Shown one piece after another: positions 43,886 through 54,530 of a stretch of DNA of 64,000 bases (the first letter of the stretch is position 1; every line of letters starts with the position of its first letter). The notes under the pieces are model-generated. The model was not told the DNA's origin. It did no database searches and was given only the letters and a program-made list of their open reading frames with translations. Made by a program: the position numbers and the translations under genes. The DNA comes from Liopterus haemorrhoidalis. Its lineage: Eukaryota; Arthropoda; Insecta; Coleoptera; Dytiscidae. Where the stretch lies: positions 8,156,933 through 8,220,932 of the forward strand of contig OZ020611.1 in the NCBI GenBank assembly GCA_963971575.1. The letters are read 5' to 3'.

Positions 43886-44654
43886 GCGTGCATAGATAAG
43901 TTTGTTTAGCTACGAACTAAAAAATTGTTGACGAGAGAAAACTATTTACATTAGTTATATTAAGAGTGTAACGTACAATATTTCGATCTATTGAAATTAA
44001 CAAATAAATATCAAATCGAATCCACATAGGACATAAGCTACGTAGTATTTTCAAAATATTATTCTTCATCTTTAATAGATTTATAAAATTGACGGAATTT
44101 GGCAAAACAAAATGAACTTTTTAAGGCCATTTGAACATATAAGCCGCTTTCCAGCGATTCTAAATTTATTACAAAGAAAATTTTATGATTTTTCATTGTG
44201 ATAGTTTTGGCTTTTCTTTATATTTTGTGGGATCGTTGCGTTGAAAACCAGCCTGATCCAGTGAACGTCAATTTAGATAAGAAGACGCCGGGATATTTAA
44301 GGCTGTACAGTTAGGATACATAATTAACGAGTGAGCATTTTAAATCAAAGTCATTTCTTGTTATATAATAAATTTTGTTAAATTTTGTGCAACTCTGTAA
44401 TTGAGTGGAACCCTGTTAGTCGAGGAAATTAGACGGTCGATGATCGATCAGCCCGTGTCACCACTGTAATCCCCCCCGCAGTTATATCACCCATTGACGA
44501 GCGAGGTATTTGTATAAAACCACTGTAAATTGTATAATTATTTGCTTTATTTCTTTTAATTTTTATGAAAGGTTTATTTGTTGTTCTCAAAGAAATTATT
44601 TCAAAATAAAGTCCCAAATTAAGCATTTTTTCGTATTTGGTTGTCATAAGATTT
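43886..44654. other. Non-coding spacer
   Basis: No recognised gene. Confidence 0.4.
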
Positions 44655-44695
44655 GTTGGTCAGTGCTGTAACAAATGAACATCGAACTGACCAAC
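44655..44695. repeat. 10-bp hairpin
   Basis: GTTGGTCAGT (44655-44664) is perfectly inverted at 44686-44695. Confidence 0.6.
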
Positions 44696-44740
44696 CGAAA
44701 ACTATTAAAAATAAATATAAAAACCGCACGAGCGTCTCAA

Positions 44741-44800
44741 ACAAGATTTTGTTTGTGCGTAGCTACCCACAAACAAAATCTTGTTTGTGGGTAGCCGGAA
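44741..44800. repeat. 17-bp hairpin plus a third repeat
   Basis: ACAAGATTTTGTTTGTG (44741-44757) pairs perfectly with 44768-44784 around a 10-base loop. The downstream TTGTTTGTGGGTAGC (44781-44795) repeats the loop-side sequence. It is likely the joint of two inverted insertions. Confidence 0.75.
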
Positions 44801-44987
44801 CCGTTCATAAAGGTAGTAATTTAACAGCAATATACAAAAAATCACAATTACCACGCCACTGTCACAATAATAACACAATAATTCAATTTCTCTCCGCCAG
44901 AGTTTAATTTGCTTACTTAACAAAACGAAAACGTAAACGTTGTCAAAAAATAAATAATTAATTGTTACGAATTATTTCAGATATTAA

Positions 44988-45748
44988 GGCGGCGCACAAC
45001 CCTATAATTCCCTATAGTTTCTTATACAAAACTAATAATCGGAAATAAAATTAATAACAATCTATATATCAAAATTTGCAGCGAATTTTTATTTATCTAA
45101 TAGGATATTTTAAATTTTAGTAAAAACTGTTATGTATTTGTAATTAAGCAAATTGCATTATAGGCGCCATCTTGTAAACCAATCGACGCATATATGTGTA
45201 CGATGCGGCAAATTATAGCTAAAGCTTCATTCAACAAAAACGATTTTAGCTATTTTGTTCTATTGTGAAAACTACTTATAGTTATTGTACTTGGTAGTCT
45301 ATATTTGCCGCCATCTTGATTCTGCCGCGGTTCTCAAAATAGTTGTAACGGGTAAAAATGATTTAATTTTTGTGAAGAATACGTGTGCCAAGTGGCATTC
45401 CATTATCATCAAGTATAATATTTTTCGACGAGGGTTCTAAACTATAAGTAATCAAGTCGAAAAAAATGTTGACGTATTATTTGATGATTTCTACACAAAA
45501 CTATATAAAAATAAAAGTTATTTGAATCCCATAAATAGATTTAAAAAATTAAAGAACAATGTTGCTGATGTCAATTTTTAAGTTATTCAGCGATAATATT
45601 TTTGCAATAAAAATTTCTACAATTAAAAATATCCTATTAGAAAGATAAAAATTCGGTGCAAAATTTGATGTATAGATTGATACTAATTTTATTTCAGTTT
45701 GTTAATTTTGTATAAGAAATTGGTAACCTCTAGGGGTTATATGCAGCC
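44988..45748. mobile_element. 761-bp element with ~150-bp TIRs at TTAA
   Basis: The left 150 bp (from GGCGGCGCACAACCC) and the right 150 bp are inverted copies with moderate divergence; shared blocks include TTTCTTATACAAAA, GAATTTTTAT and CTAATAGGATATTTT. TTAA lies at both borders (44984-44987 and 45749-45752). TTAA duplications are typical of piggyBac, though the GGC ends are not the usual CCC. No transposase is encoded. Confidence 0.8.
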
Positions 45749-45752
45749 TTAA

Positions 45753-46114
45753 CTAGAATCTTATCACATATTTTATCCACTTTTTGAAGAAAAAAATTGG
45801 TTAGACGAAGGCGTCACACTTAAGAATATGGTGTAAGAGTACAGAAAACACCTGGGTACCTATTATCGAATCTGGTACGCCTAGTATTGCCACGACTTTA
45901 CTGAAGTGACGTATGAATTGTTATTTATAGTATTTATAACAACCTCACATTCGATCATTTTTGTGCGGCAATGTGTAAGGAAGTTTGCGACCGTGTAAGG
46001 TATGGGACTTACTTATACTTAACAGACACAATAGAAAAGTAACAAACTCGATGGCATTCCAAGATCTAGCATTTTTAGCCATTATTAATAATATAGATAT
46101 ATTAGCTACAAACG
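45753..46114. other. Spacer
   Basis: No gene recognised. Confidence 0.4.
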
Positions 46115-46400
46115 ATAAATCGTCTGTACCTGCTACTTGACCGCTGAGCAAGGGCACGGACGTGTGTTCAATTCCATCTTATGTCAAATAATTTGTGTAA
46201 AAATATTTATACAAATTACAGGTTCTGCTTAGCCGTTCACAACCAGCAACTGTACGTGCCTTTCTGTGTACGCTAAAAATGTACGTAATACTGGGCTATA
46301 TTACTCCTGAATGTACATAGATTGAGAACATGGTCATGAAACCTGGAAACAGGAGGCCTAGGCTCAACTCGGGCTGTCGCGCCAATGATGATAATAATAA
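46115..46400 (+). mobile_element. SINE family, copy B
   Basis: Matches 25458-25745. The head holds CGCTGAGCAAGGGC and a B-box-like GTGTTCAATTCC, suggesting a tRNA origin. The 3' end is a (GAT/AAT) simple repeat at about 46385-46400. The A box is weak. Confidence 0.7.
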
Positions 46401-46957
46401 AGAACAACATACTTCTCGTCATATTAGATTTAAATTTACGGCATTTAGACGCTACGAAAATAAATGATCTTTTTAAAAGATTTTCTGGCTAAATAAAAAA
46501 TAGAAATTATTTTAGTTGAGCTTTACATAAACCTATCAAACAGATCTTCTGATCTAATTGTTCAGGCAAAATTAAGTTGTTACTTTAAATATACTTCTCT
46601 TACAAAAGAAGCAGAGTGTCAGGAAGGTAATTTACGTATTGTTTCAGAATAAGATTTCATAAATAAATTCAGTACAATGATTCAATTAGGCAAACTATTA
46701 AAAAATATTAAATGTTATATAATATTCTAGTAGTATTTGTTAGTAAGGAACGCTTAAGTGCACACGTTTTTAGTGTAACTTGAGACCTATGTATCTTAAC
46801 ATGAACAGGAACTCGTAAATTTTATTTATTTTAAAAATATGTCAATTAATAGATTAGAAGTCTTCGGACCTTTAACCATTGTGTAAAACAATTCATCTCT
46901 GTCATAATGGAAATATAAACATAAGCTTTGGCTATTTCCCTAGGAGAACCATTACTG
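46401..46957. other. Spacer
   Basis: No recognised features. Confidence 0.4.
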
Positions 46958-47008
46958 TCATGACTGTTTTAACTGATCTGACCATCAGTTCAGTTAAAAC
47001 AGCCATGA
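46958..47008. repeat. 19-bp hairpin with one mismatch
   Basis: TCATGACTGTTTTAACTGA (46958-46976) pairs with 46990-47008 with a single mismatch and a 13-base loop. A third, imperfect copy of one arm (TTCAGTGAAGACAGCCATGA) follows at about 47033-47052. The size and loop would suit a short hairpin RNA, but a decayed MITE is as likely. Confidence 0.65.
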
Positions 47009-47052
47009 GGTTAATATAAGTTTAAAAGGAGTTCAGTGAAGACAGCCATGAC

Positions 47053-48806
47053 TTAAATATATTTTTTAGAGTCTTCGGTTCAGTAAAAGAAACAGAGTAA
47101 TACGCATTCCGTATGTTAGAGTAGTGTACACCTAAAAATGTTGAGACATTATTCAGAGATTTGTGAAAGGCAAATCATTTGCTGAGTTGTTAATGAGGAT
47201 TGTGGTGTCCAGTGAACAAATTAGCATTTCATGTGTAACAGATGAGAGTCTCAGTTGTTTGAGTATTTTTGAATATGTATCTCTAAATTTGGATTAGCTA
47301 CTAACAAGAATTATAAGTCTAGTGTATAATAAAGTAAATTTAAAACCCGTATCGTAATTAAAGAAGGACAGTTAAAATGTTTAATTCAAAAACACTTAAT
47401 TTCTTCCTAAAAATCATTGCAACCAGTCGGCTGCCTCGGGAGTTCATATTCGAACCCACTCCCAGGTTATGAACTCATGTGGGAGACTGACGAATCATGT
47501 GAGTTTGAGGAATGTATAGAGTAAGTGCAAATGAAGTAAATAATTAATACATTCAATTTAATCAGCCAACCGTCACATTTCATACTATCAGTAGACTCCC
47601 AACAAGAGTAATATTATTTCTCAGGTTTTATCAGCAATATATTCCAATGCGATGAGTAGAAACCAACTAGAGACATGAAGAGAAGGTTATAATTTATTTA
47701 TGGACATATCTCAGTCTTATTTAAGTCGTGTTACATGAAACATATAACCATCATCTTTTACAGACACGAAATATTAAACAAATGGATCAAATTTCCACGT
47801 AATAATTAATAGTTAAATATAAAAAGACAAATAAAACCAATCGAATTTTAATTTTTAGTAATAACCAGGGGCAATTTCCCCGAGTTAAAATGGACAACTA
47901 GTGCCATATCAACACAGATTTTACTGAACGTGGGCTGTTGTTCTAATGGTTACAGAGAAGTTACATAAAAACAGACTAATGTTTTGACCAGACTTGTTAG
48001 TCAGATATGGTTTCCATGTCATTTGAATCGCTTTCCTCTTTAAACGAAACTACGATTTTTTTGCACAAATAAAATATATATCCTGAGACGGAAAATAAAG
48101 TGAAACAAGTAGTACACCGTGCATAGGATGTTGCCAGAGATGAGACATTTAAATTTGGGAGGCTATATCACCAGCTATTAGTGCTCTGGCATCCGATAAT
48201 TGGCACGATCATTAAAAAAAACTTGAGAAACATCAACACAAAAGTAGTGCAAGGGCATTATTAGGACCGTTTTTAGTGAATTTTATGCACTCTGCATCTA
48301 TAAAAATTAGCTCCTACATCTTATTTAGTTATTTTTATTCTTACATGATTATAATTAATTTGTAATAACCGAAAACCTAGGTGAACAGGTTAAGTAAGAA
48401 AACAGAAAAAGGTAAAAATTATTTACCAAAACATTTATATAAGGACTATATTCTCGCAAGAGAGCAACAGTACCAATCTTGGCAATAAAAGACGGCATAT
48501 CCAGAATATTTCCTTCAAGTAAAGTGAGCAGACTTTCTTGATTATCTAAGACAGTCGCTGACAGTCTATGTTTGTCGTGTATTGTATACCATCCCGGAAT
48601 ATGCCATGCATTGGATAAAGTGCTCTAAGATTTTTGTTTCTTCCTTCACTAAAAAACTGTCTGAGGACTTTTATCCGCCACTTATAAATGCCCCAGCATA
48701 CACATTTATGGCACTGAAACCGACGTTCCTTATTTAAAAAATATATATAATCTACTTGGTCACTAAAAGGGAACGTTGTAGAGTAAAAAATAATTTAAAC
48801 ACATTA
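47053..48806. other. Mostly unrecognised
   Basis: A B-box-like GGTTCGAATAT on the minus strand near 47450, after CTGGGAGT, may be a decayed SINE head (about 47390-47500). On the minus strand at 48412-48570 a frame reads LLTLLEGNILDMPSFIAKIG; I cannot place it. Confidence 0.3.
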
Positions 48807-49833
48807 ACGGGTCTATTCTGTATCTTAAAAAGTTAAAAATTAACCTTAAGGTCGAAGTTAAAAAATTTTAACCACGCTTTACAATATTTTGTTATTCTGT
48901 AACTCTATGACGTTCAAATTTTAACCTCAATGTGGTTAATTCAGTAGGTTATATTCGGAGTTTTAACTCCAGCCAAATACATGGCGTTAATTTTTAACCA
49001 GCTGTAATTCTAACCTCTAAACGTCAAATAGCCAGAAAAAATGCATTTTTAGAATTAATCATGGCAAGTCTGTTTATTTTAAACCAATTATTACTTGAAC
49101 AAATTGAACATCAAGAGGTTAATAAGTAAAAAAAGTAATATAGGTGAATAAAAAAAATATATAAAAATGCTTTTTAGGAGATCAGATCAAATTAAACAAA
49201 GGCAACTGCGTGATATGAGTGACCCTTTTAATTTACCAGAAGAAACATTTTAAAATATTTTCATTTGTCTAAAACTTATACGGAATATCTCGTTTTACAA
49301 ATGTTGTTTGAAAATCTGAGAAGAACCAAAAGATTTCCCAATATATTGCAAGTAAATATTTAAAACTTTAAAATAGTGATACATTTATAAATTTTGATTT
49401 CTCTGTTTAAAAATAAAAATAAGGTAAACATAACCTGAAAATAAAAGTATCTTCATATAGAAGAATGAAAATCTATACTTATCTATACCTATACTTATTA
49501 TGCTTATGCCAACCATAATTATTTATGTATAAATATTGTACATTTCCGCAATATATATTTATTATATTTGATCGTTGTTCATTCATGATTCAACCATAAC
49601 ACATGTTTACATTAAATCCACAATTACACTAGCAAAATACCTTCCCTTGTAGATAATTTCACAACATAATTTTAACCATAAGGTTAAAATGTTAGAACTT
49701 AACGCTTGGGTTATAACCTGAGATACAGAATAAGAAACAAGGTTCAAATTTTAACGCCTAGTTAAAATGTTACTTTTTAACCATCATTTTTAACCTAATC
49801 TTTTTAACCACAAAAGATACAGAATAGACCCGT
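48807..49833 (+). mobile_element. PIF/Harbinger-like element
   Basis: The ends are inverted: ACGGGTCTATTCTGTATCTT at 48807-48826, with its complement at 49814-49833. The plus strand inside (about 49165-49330) encodes LRDMSDPFNLPEETF followed by a stop and FHLSKTYTEYL. This is the N-terminal motif of Harbinger nucleases (L-R-D-x-x-[DN]-P-F-x-L-P-x-x-x-F...F-R-L-[ST]-K). The DDE domain is absent. Subterminal regions are rich in GGTTAAAA repeats. No clear target duplication. Confidence 0.8.
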
Positions 49834-50938
49834 GTGTGTGCGGAGAATAAGTGAACACAACTGGTAGACACAGGCCAAAATAAAAAAGAAATATTCTGGA
49901 AAACTTTGAAGCCCACCAATAAAGGTGCAACAAAAATGATAACAACGATGCTGATGAACAAAAATTACACTGTTGTTTTTTTAATCCTTGTGTGTCATAC
50001 TTTACAACCATACCTAAACGTTAAGGTGAGAACAAATAAAATACGACATGAGGTGGAAGTTACCTCAACAATCACAAAATGGTTGTAAATGGAGCATTAT
50101 GATGATCCAAGCATATCAAGAGTATAAAAGAAGAGTTGCCAATGGAGATTCTCAAATGGTCCCTAAATCCAAGTTTAAATGACTGCATCATGCGTCTTGC
50201 AACTTTGTAGTGCTGCTAAAAAATTACACCTTTGTATTTCCATACACAATTTATGCATTGCGCGTTTTTTGTTAAAGTAAATAAATCTACGTCAAATAGA
50301 TTGTCAAGTCGCTTTCCAAAACACTGTTAGCTACGCTAGTACAGCCAAAAGTCAGTCTTTTTAAAACACTATTTCCTTCTCTAATCCCTGCAACAAAAAA
50401 AAAAAAAGAAAAAGAAAAAACAGCAGTGTTCAACTTTCTGCATTGCTGCAATTACATTTAAGCTAAAATAATATATTTAAAACGAATATCAACACATGAA
50501 ATTAATATCATTTATATTCTCAAATAAAATAAAAATTAAATTTATATTCACACTACGCGAGTTGTCAACCTGACATTACTGTCGTTCCAAAACCATGTTC
50601 TGGTTTGAACATACATAAAATAAAAGGGAAAAATATAAAAATAATTATTTTTTCGTGTATCTTGGAGTACTTGTATTCCTAATGGTGGATGTCAATGAAT
50701 TAGACGTAATATTTTAATAATAGAATCAGGTATACCTATCAGGAGAAATTACTACGTTACTTTGGACGAAATTACATTCACAAAATTTTCGCTTAACCAA
50801 AAATACAGTTTTGTGCTAAAGCGATTTTCAATATTGGCTTATGTCTCTCGTTCTAAAGTAGATACGTTTTCACAATGAGTGTTCTGAAAATTAAATATAA
50901 ATCTATGTTAAAAAAAGATGTATTTGTATAAGTTATAC
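49834..50938. other. Spacer
   Basis: Poly-A/AAAAAG run at about 50395-50420. No gene recognised. Confidence 0.4.
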
Positions 50939-51838
50939 CAGTGTTCTTGAACCCGTGGTCCGCGAACCGGTGCCGGCCCACAGAAAATTCCTGCTGGTCC
51001 GCGAAAAGTTTCGACGGAATCATGTAGATGCACACTCTATACACGAGTACATATATAGCACATTTTTATAGTCGACACCGAAGCAAACTTTGCCGAACCA
51101 TGGTTTATTTAATATTTACTAGACCCAATACCACGCCTCTCGTGGTTATTTTTCATACTTCTTTAGATCGTGTTTCAAGATTTTGCCGTGTATTTGACTG
51201 CTGGCAAAACTTGCTTACATGGCGGACATATTCAGTCTGCCCAATGAAGTTAATATTTGTCTGCAGGAGTCATATACATATATTTTTAATTTAAGAAATA
51301 AAATGGATACGTTCAAAAAGAAGCTAGCTTTTTGGAATAGTCTCTTACAAGAGGTAGATATAGAAATGTTTCCAATTTTGGAAAAAAAATTGATTGCTGC
51401 TGATGTCAATCAGAAAGTTATATTCAACATAAGTCAAAATTTAAGAGCATTAACTGAAAATTTTAATAATATGCACTTGATCCTCGTTAAAAAGAAAAGC
51501 TGATCGAGTTGTCTTCTGATGTCAATCTGGTGTCCAGACATAAAATGCAATTATTGTCTCAATTTTGGAAACTGCAAGAAAAAGAACATCCATCTTTGAG
51601 TTGTAAAGCTATCAAATTATTGCACATTTTTCGACTTCCTATTGTGCGAAAAGACTTTTTCAGCCATGTCAATAATAAAAACCAGACAGAGAAATCGAAA
51701 GGATGTCAATGCAGCGCTTCGTCTCCTAGAAACAACTCTGCAGCCACGTATATCAAATTATCTTACCTTTAAGCCGGTCCGCGAAATATTTATCCTATTT
51801 TCATCAGTCCGCAGGTGCAAAAAGGTTGAAGAGCACTG
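50939..51838 (+). mobile_element. hAT element (ZBED/SCAND3-like type), internally deleted
   Basis: CAGTGTTCTTGAACCC at the left and the inverted CAGTGCTCTTCAACC at the right are terminal repeats, with GGTCCGCGAA motifs just inside. Flanks AGTTATAC (50931-50938) and GGTTATAC (51839-51846) match at 7 of 8, an 8-bp duplication. 900 bp long; the N-terminal zinc finger and catalytic core are missing, the C-terminal part remains. Confidence 0.92.
51216..51775 (+). pseudogene. hAT transposase C-terminal remnant
   Basis: The first frame (51219-51503) reads MADIFSLPNEVNICLQ, MDTFKKKLAFWNSLLQEVDI and EMFPILEKK, the region that precedes the dimerisation domain in ZBED5-like hAT proteins. After a frameshift at about 51505 the hATC dimerisation domain follows: SQFWKLQEKEHPSLSCKAIK, CEKTFSAMSIIKTRQRNR and ALRLLETTLQPRI, split over two frames near 51645. 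The RNase-H catalytic residues lie upstream and are lost. Confidence 0.9.
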
Positions 51839-51846
51839 GGTTATAC

Positions 51847-52230
51847 TATATACAACAGTTTAAATTTTATATATCGCCGATTGGCGTAACTTAAGAACAA
51901 AATTAAAAGTAAATTGATAGCTACCTTAACATTATTATAATCCTGGATTCCGATTTGGAATAAAAATTGAATAAAATAAACTCAGTTTTTAATGTATTTA
52001 CATATATTAGTACTTATCATTGTTTAAATATTGTAATACTTATGTGAGTCTTGAGGAGTGTTCCGAAAAGAAAATAATTAACATAAGAAGAAAAAATTAA
52101 GCAACAATGAGGTATCTACAAGAATTAATAACTACCATGACAGACCGCGCAGCTTTCATTAAAAGAAGATATTTTATTCTCAATATCTGAATCTGTAAAC
52201 AAAACTTTGGTATTGATACACTACATTTTT
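51847..52230. other. Spacer
   Basis: AT-rich; no gene recognised. Confidence 0.4.
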
Positions 52231-52358
52231 ACTTGCCCGACCTTAATATATAAGGGGCAAGTATTGTAATCGCGAAAATTTTCGATGTCGAGATTTTGAC
52301 GGATGACCACGTTTCATGGTCCAGGGAATCCAAAAAACCTATTTTCGAAGTGCCGTCC

Positions 52359-52393
<35 letters not shown>

Positions 52394-52905
52394 TGTCTGT
52401 GTGTATACACGATAACTCAAAAACGGTTTAACTTAAAGAGTTCGTTCTGGTACTAAAAAATTCTCCTATTAAATGGGAAGAACCCTATTGTTTTTTATGA
52501 AAATCGGTTGACCAGAAATGGGAGTTTACTCGTGTCGATTTTAATATTTTTGCGAATATTTAGCAACAGAAAAATATTTTGAAAAAATTTATTGAACAAA
52601 AGTTACTATAAATGCAATAACTAATAACTTTTATTTGAGACGTTTTTTGATAAAACGAAAAATTTTGAATTTTTTTTGTAAAATTATTTAAAAATTTTCC
52701 AAGTCTCAATTTTTTCATACTTATAACGTTTCCATGGTCATGATAATTAATTCGTAACTAGTAAAGCAAGCCTTGGACAAAAATTTGTATAGAACATAAT
52801 TTGATGTATTTTTGAAGATTTATCTAAATATTTAAAATTTTTTTTTTTTTTTAGTTTACATTTTTTTTAAAATATTTTTTTTATGGGAGGGCAAGTCTAG
52901 CGGAG
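52231..52905. mobile_element. Possible element with ACTTGCCC ends and a TG microsatellite
   Basis: ACTTGCCC near 52232 is inverted as GGGCAAGT near 52893, and a second GGGCAAGTA at 52255 forms a local hairpin with the left end. The block TATACACGATAACTCAAAAA after the TG tract has the look of a dispersed insect repeat. Boundaries and class are uncertain. Confidence 0.4.
52362..52392. repeat. (TG)n microsatellite
   Basis: About 15 uninterrupted TG units followed by TCTG variants. Confidence 0.97.
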
Positions 52906-53205
52906 GTTTCCTTTCGCCACTGGTTTCTTATCCTCATGGTGTAGAAACATGACCGTTGACCAATGCTACATCAAAAAATTAAAGAGCGAAGAGTTTTCAA
53001 CCGCTGTTTATTAGGAAATCATTGGACAGAACACTTAACTAATCAGAAAACGGGTTATGACGGCAGATTGACATTTCCGAAATCACCGCTAGGGGATTAC
53101 AAAATTTATATGTCGTTGGCAACTCTTTCATCTGAATAGACTGCTTAATTCAAATCGAACTGTCAAATAGTCTGGTTGTGAGAAGTATTCAACTCAAACA
53201 ACTTT

Positions 53206-54010
53206 GTGTTTTCAATTATGGATAATGTAAAGAGACAACTAGAACTCAATTCAAGCAATTTTATTTTTTCATTTGGAAGTTGCAAAGGGAATCAAAGCCA
53301 GGTTGGATACTGTTCTTGGGGATTCGTTACCTTTATTCTCTATTGCGAGTTTTTAGGTTTCGGTATTCGTAAACAAGTGATGAACCACTTTCAGGCCGTC
53401 TAAAAATGGGTAACATACCAGAAATTGTGGATAAAATCCGTGACATGGTTTAAGCAGATCGCCCAATAAAAGTGGGCGAAACTGAAGAAGCTATTGGGCA
53501 TCTTTTAAAACGAGTAGTTTATATTTTACATAATGAATTGAATTTAAAATCTTTCTATAAAATGGGTGCCATGTTTGCTTAATCTGGAGCAAAATGCATT
53601 CAAGACCAAACCTCAGCCGATAGTATGTAAGTGTTTAATAGCTGCTTGCTAAAGAACGAATTGAATATTTGAACACGAGTTATTCCTAACTCAAGTTAAA
53701 ATTTAATTGTTTTCTATTGTTTTGACTCGAGACGTAATTCGAGTTAAAATATTTAGCTCGTTCTTTAGCAACCGGCTATAAGAAGAATCCATAAGAGGTC
53801 TAAGAAACGATTCGTGATTATAGAGAACTAAATTCACTACTATACATCAGAAACAAAACCGCAATAAACACAGCAGAGGACTGAACGTGGAGAATCGGTT
53901 ATTTTGTGGACCTCAAAGAAAGTCTCTTCTGGGAAGGCATCGAGAAGCTGCAGAACCGTTGAACCAAATATGTCGATCTTCGAGGAAATTCTGTTGAAAA
54001 ATAGAATATA
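53206..54010 (+). pseudogene. Mariner transposase remnant with a nested MITE
   Basis: A decayed N-terminal part reads GNIPEIVDKIRDMV-stop-ADRP then VVYILHNELNLKSFYKMGA (about 53405-53580), the second helix-turn-helix of mariner transposases. After the MITE at 53639-53778, the C-terminus FWEGIEKLQNR-stop-TKYVDLRG plus NSVEK-stop appears at about 53928-54003. The catalytic core is gone. No terminal repeats were recognised with confidence. Confidence 0.75.
53639..53778. mobile_element. 140-bp palindromic MITE with TAA duplication
   Basis: TAGCTGCTTGCTAAAGAACG is inverted at the right end (TAGCCGGTTGCTAAAGAACG). TAA flanks both sides (53636-53638, 53779-53781). The layout (about 140 bp, near-palindromic, 3-bp duplication, TTGCT-[AG]AA core in the TIR) parallels the 136-bp family at 2296 and 2852. 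It sits inside the mariner remnant. Confidence 0.85.
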
Positions 54011-54339
54011 ACTTTATTTTGTTTTCATTGTCATTCCGATAACTTTTCAATCAACCTTTGTATCTAATTAAATTCAATAGATTATTGCTTCTTTCTATTA
54101 TTTGAAATTATTATTTCAACAGTTTGTTGACAACAAACAAATGCCTCAAAAGAAAGGTATTTAATCAATGTGTTTTACCTGTGGAGTTAAGACTCTCACC
54201 CTCGAGCGAAAATCTGTGAAAAAACTACGTGAGTCACTCAAAAATCCGATACGTTGATTGGCGATACACTTTTGGTTCGAAAAATTAAAAAAAATAAGAA
54301 AAAAATTAAAATTTGCGAGCTAATTGGAAAAATTTAATG
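54011..54339. other. Spacer
   Basis: AT-rich; nothing recognised. Confidence 0.4.
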
Positions 54340-54530
54340 TCACAGCAATGAGCAGGCCACCTTGCTAGAGCTAATGATAATAGATGGACCAGGAAAGTAC
54401 TGGAATGATCTATACACAGTACTAGAAACCGAGACATACCTCAAATCCGGTGAACAGATATTATCAAGAGACTGGCCGCAAGTAGCACAAGACAGAGAGG
54501 AGTGGAGATGCAAAGGAGCTTAAAAATGAC
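54340..54530 (+). pseudogene. LINE polymerase C-terminal scrap
   Basis: The frame GHLARANDNRWTRKVLE-stop (about 54357-54405), then DIIKRLAASSTRQRGV or, in the alternative frame, SRDWPQVAQDREEWR (about 54465-54510), matches the end of RTE/R1-like LINE polyproteins (G-H-[IV]-x-R...D-N-R-W-T-x-x-[IV]-x-E-W...A-Q-D-R-x-x-W-R). Two frames are needed, so it is dead. Confidence 0.7.

Noticed and set aside
43639..43893. 84-codon minus-strand frame
   Set aside because: It is read through the AGGGTACGCG-family MITE; the same happens at 1597-1803 and 59622-59915.
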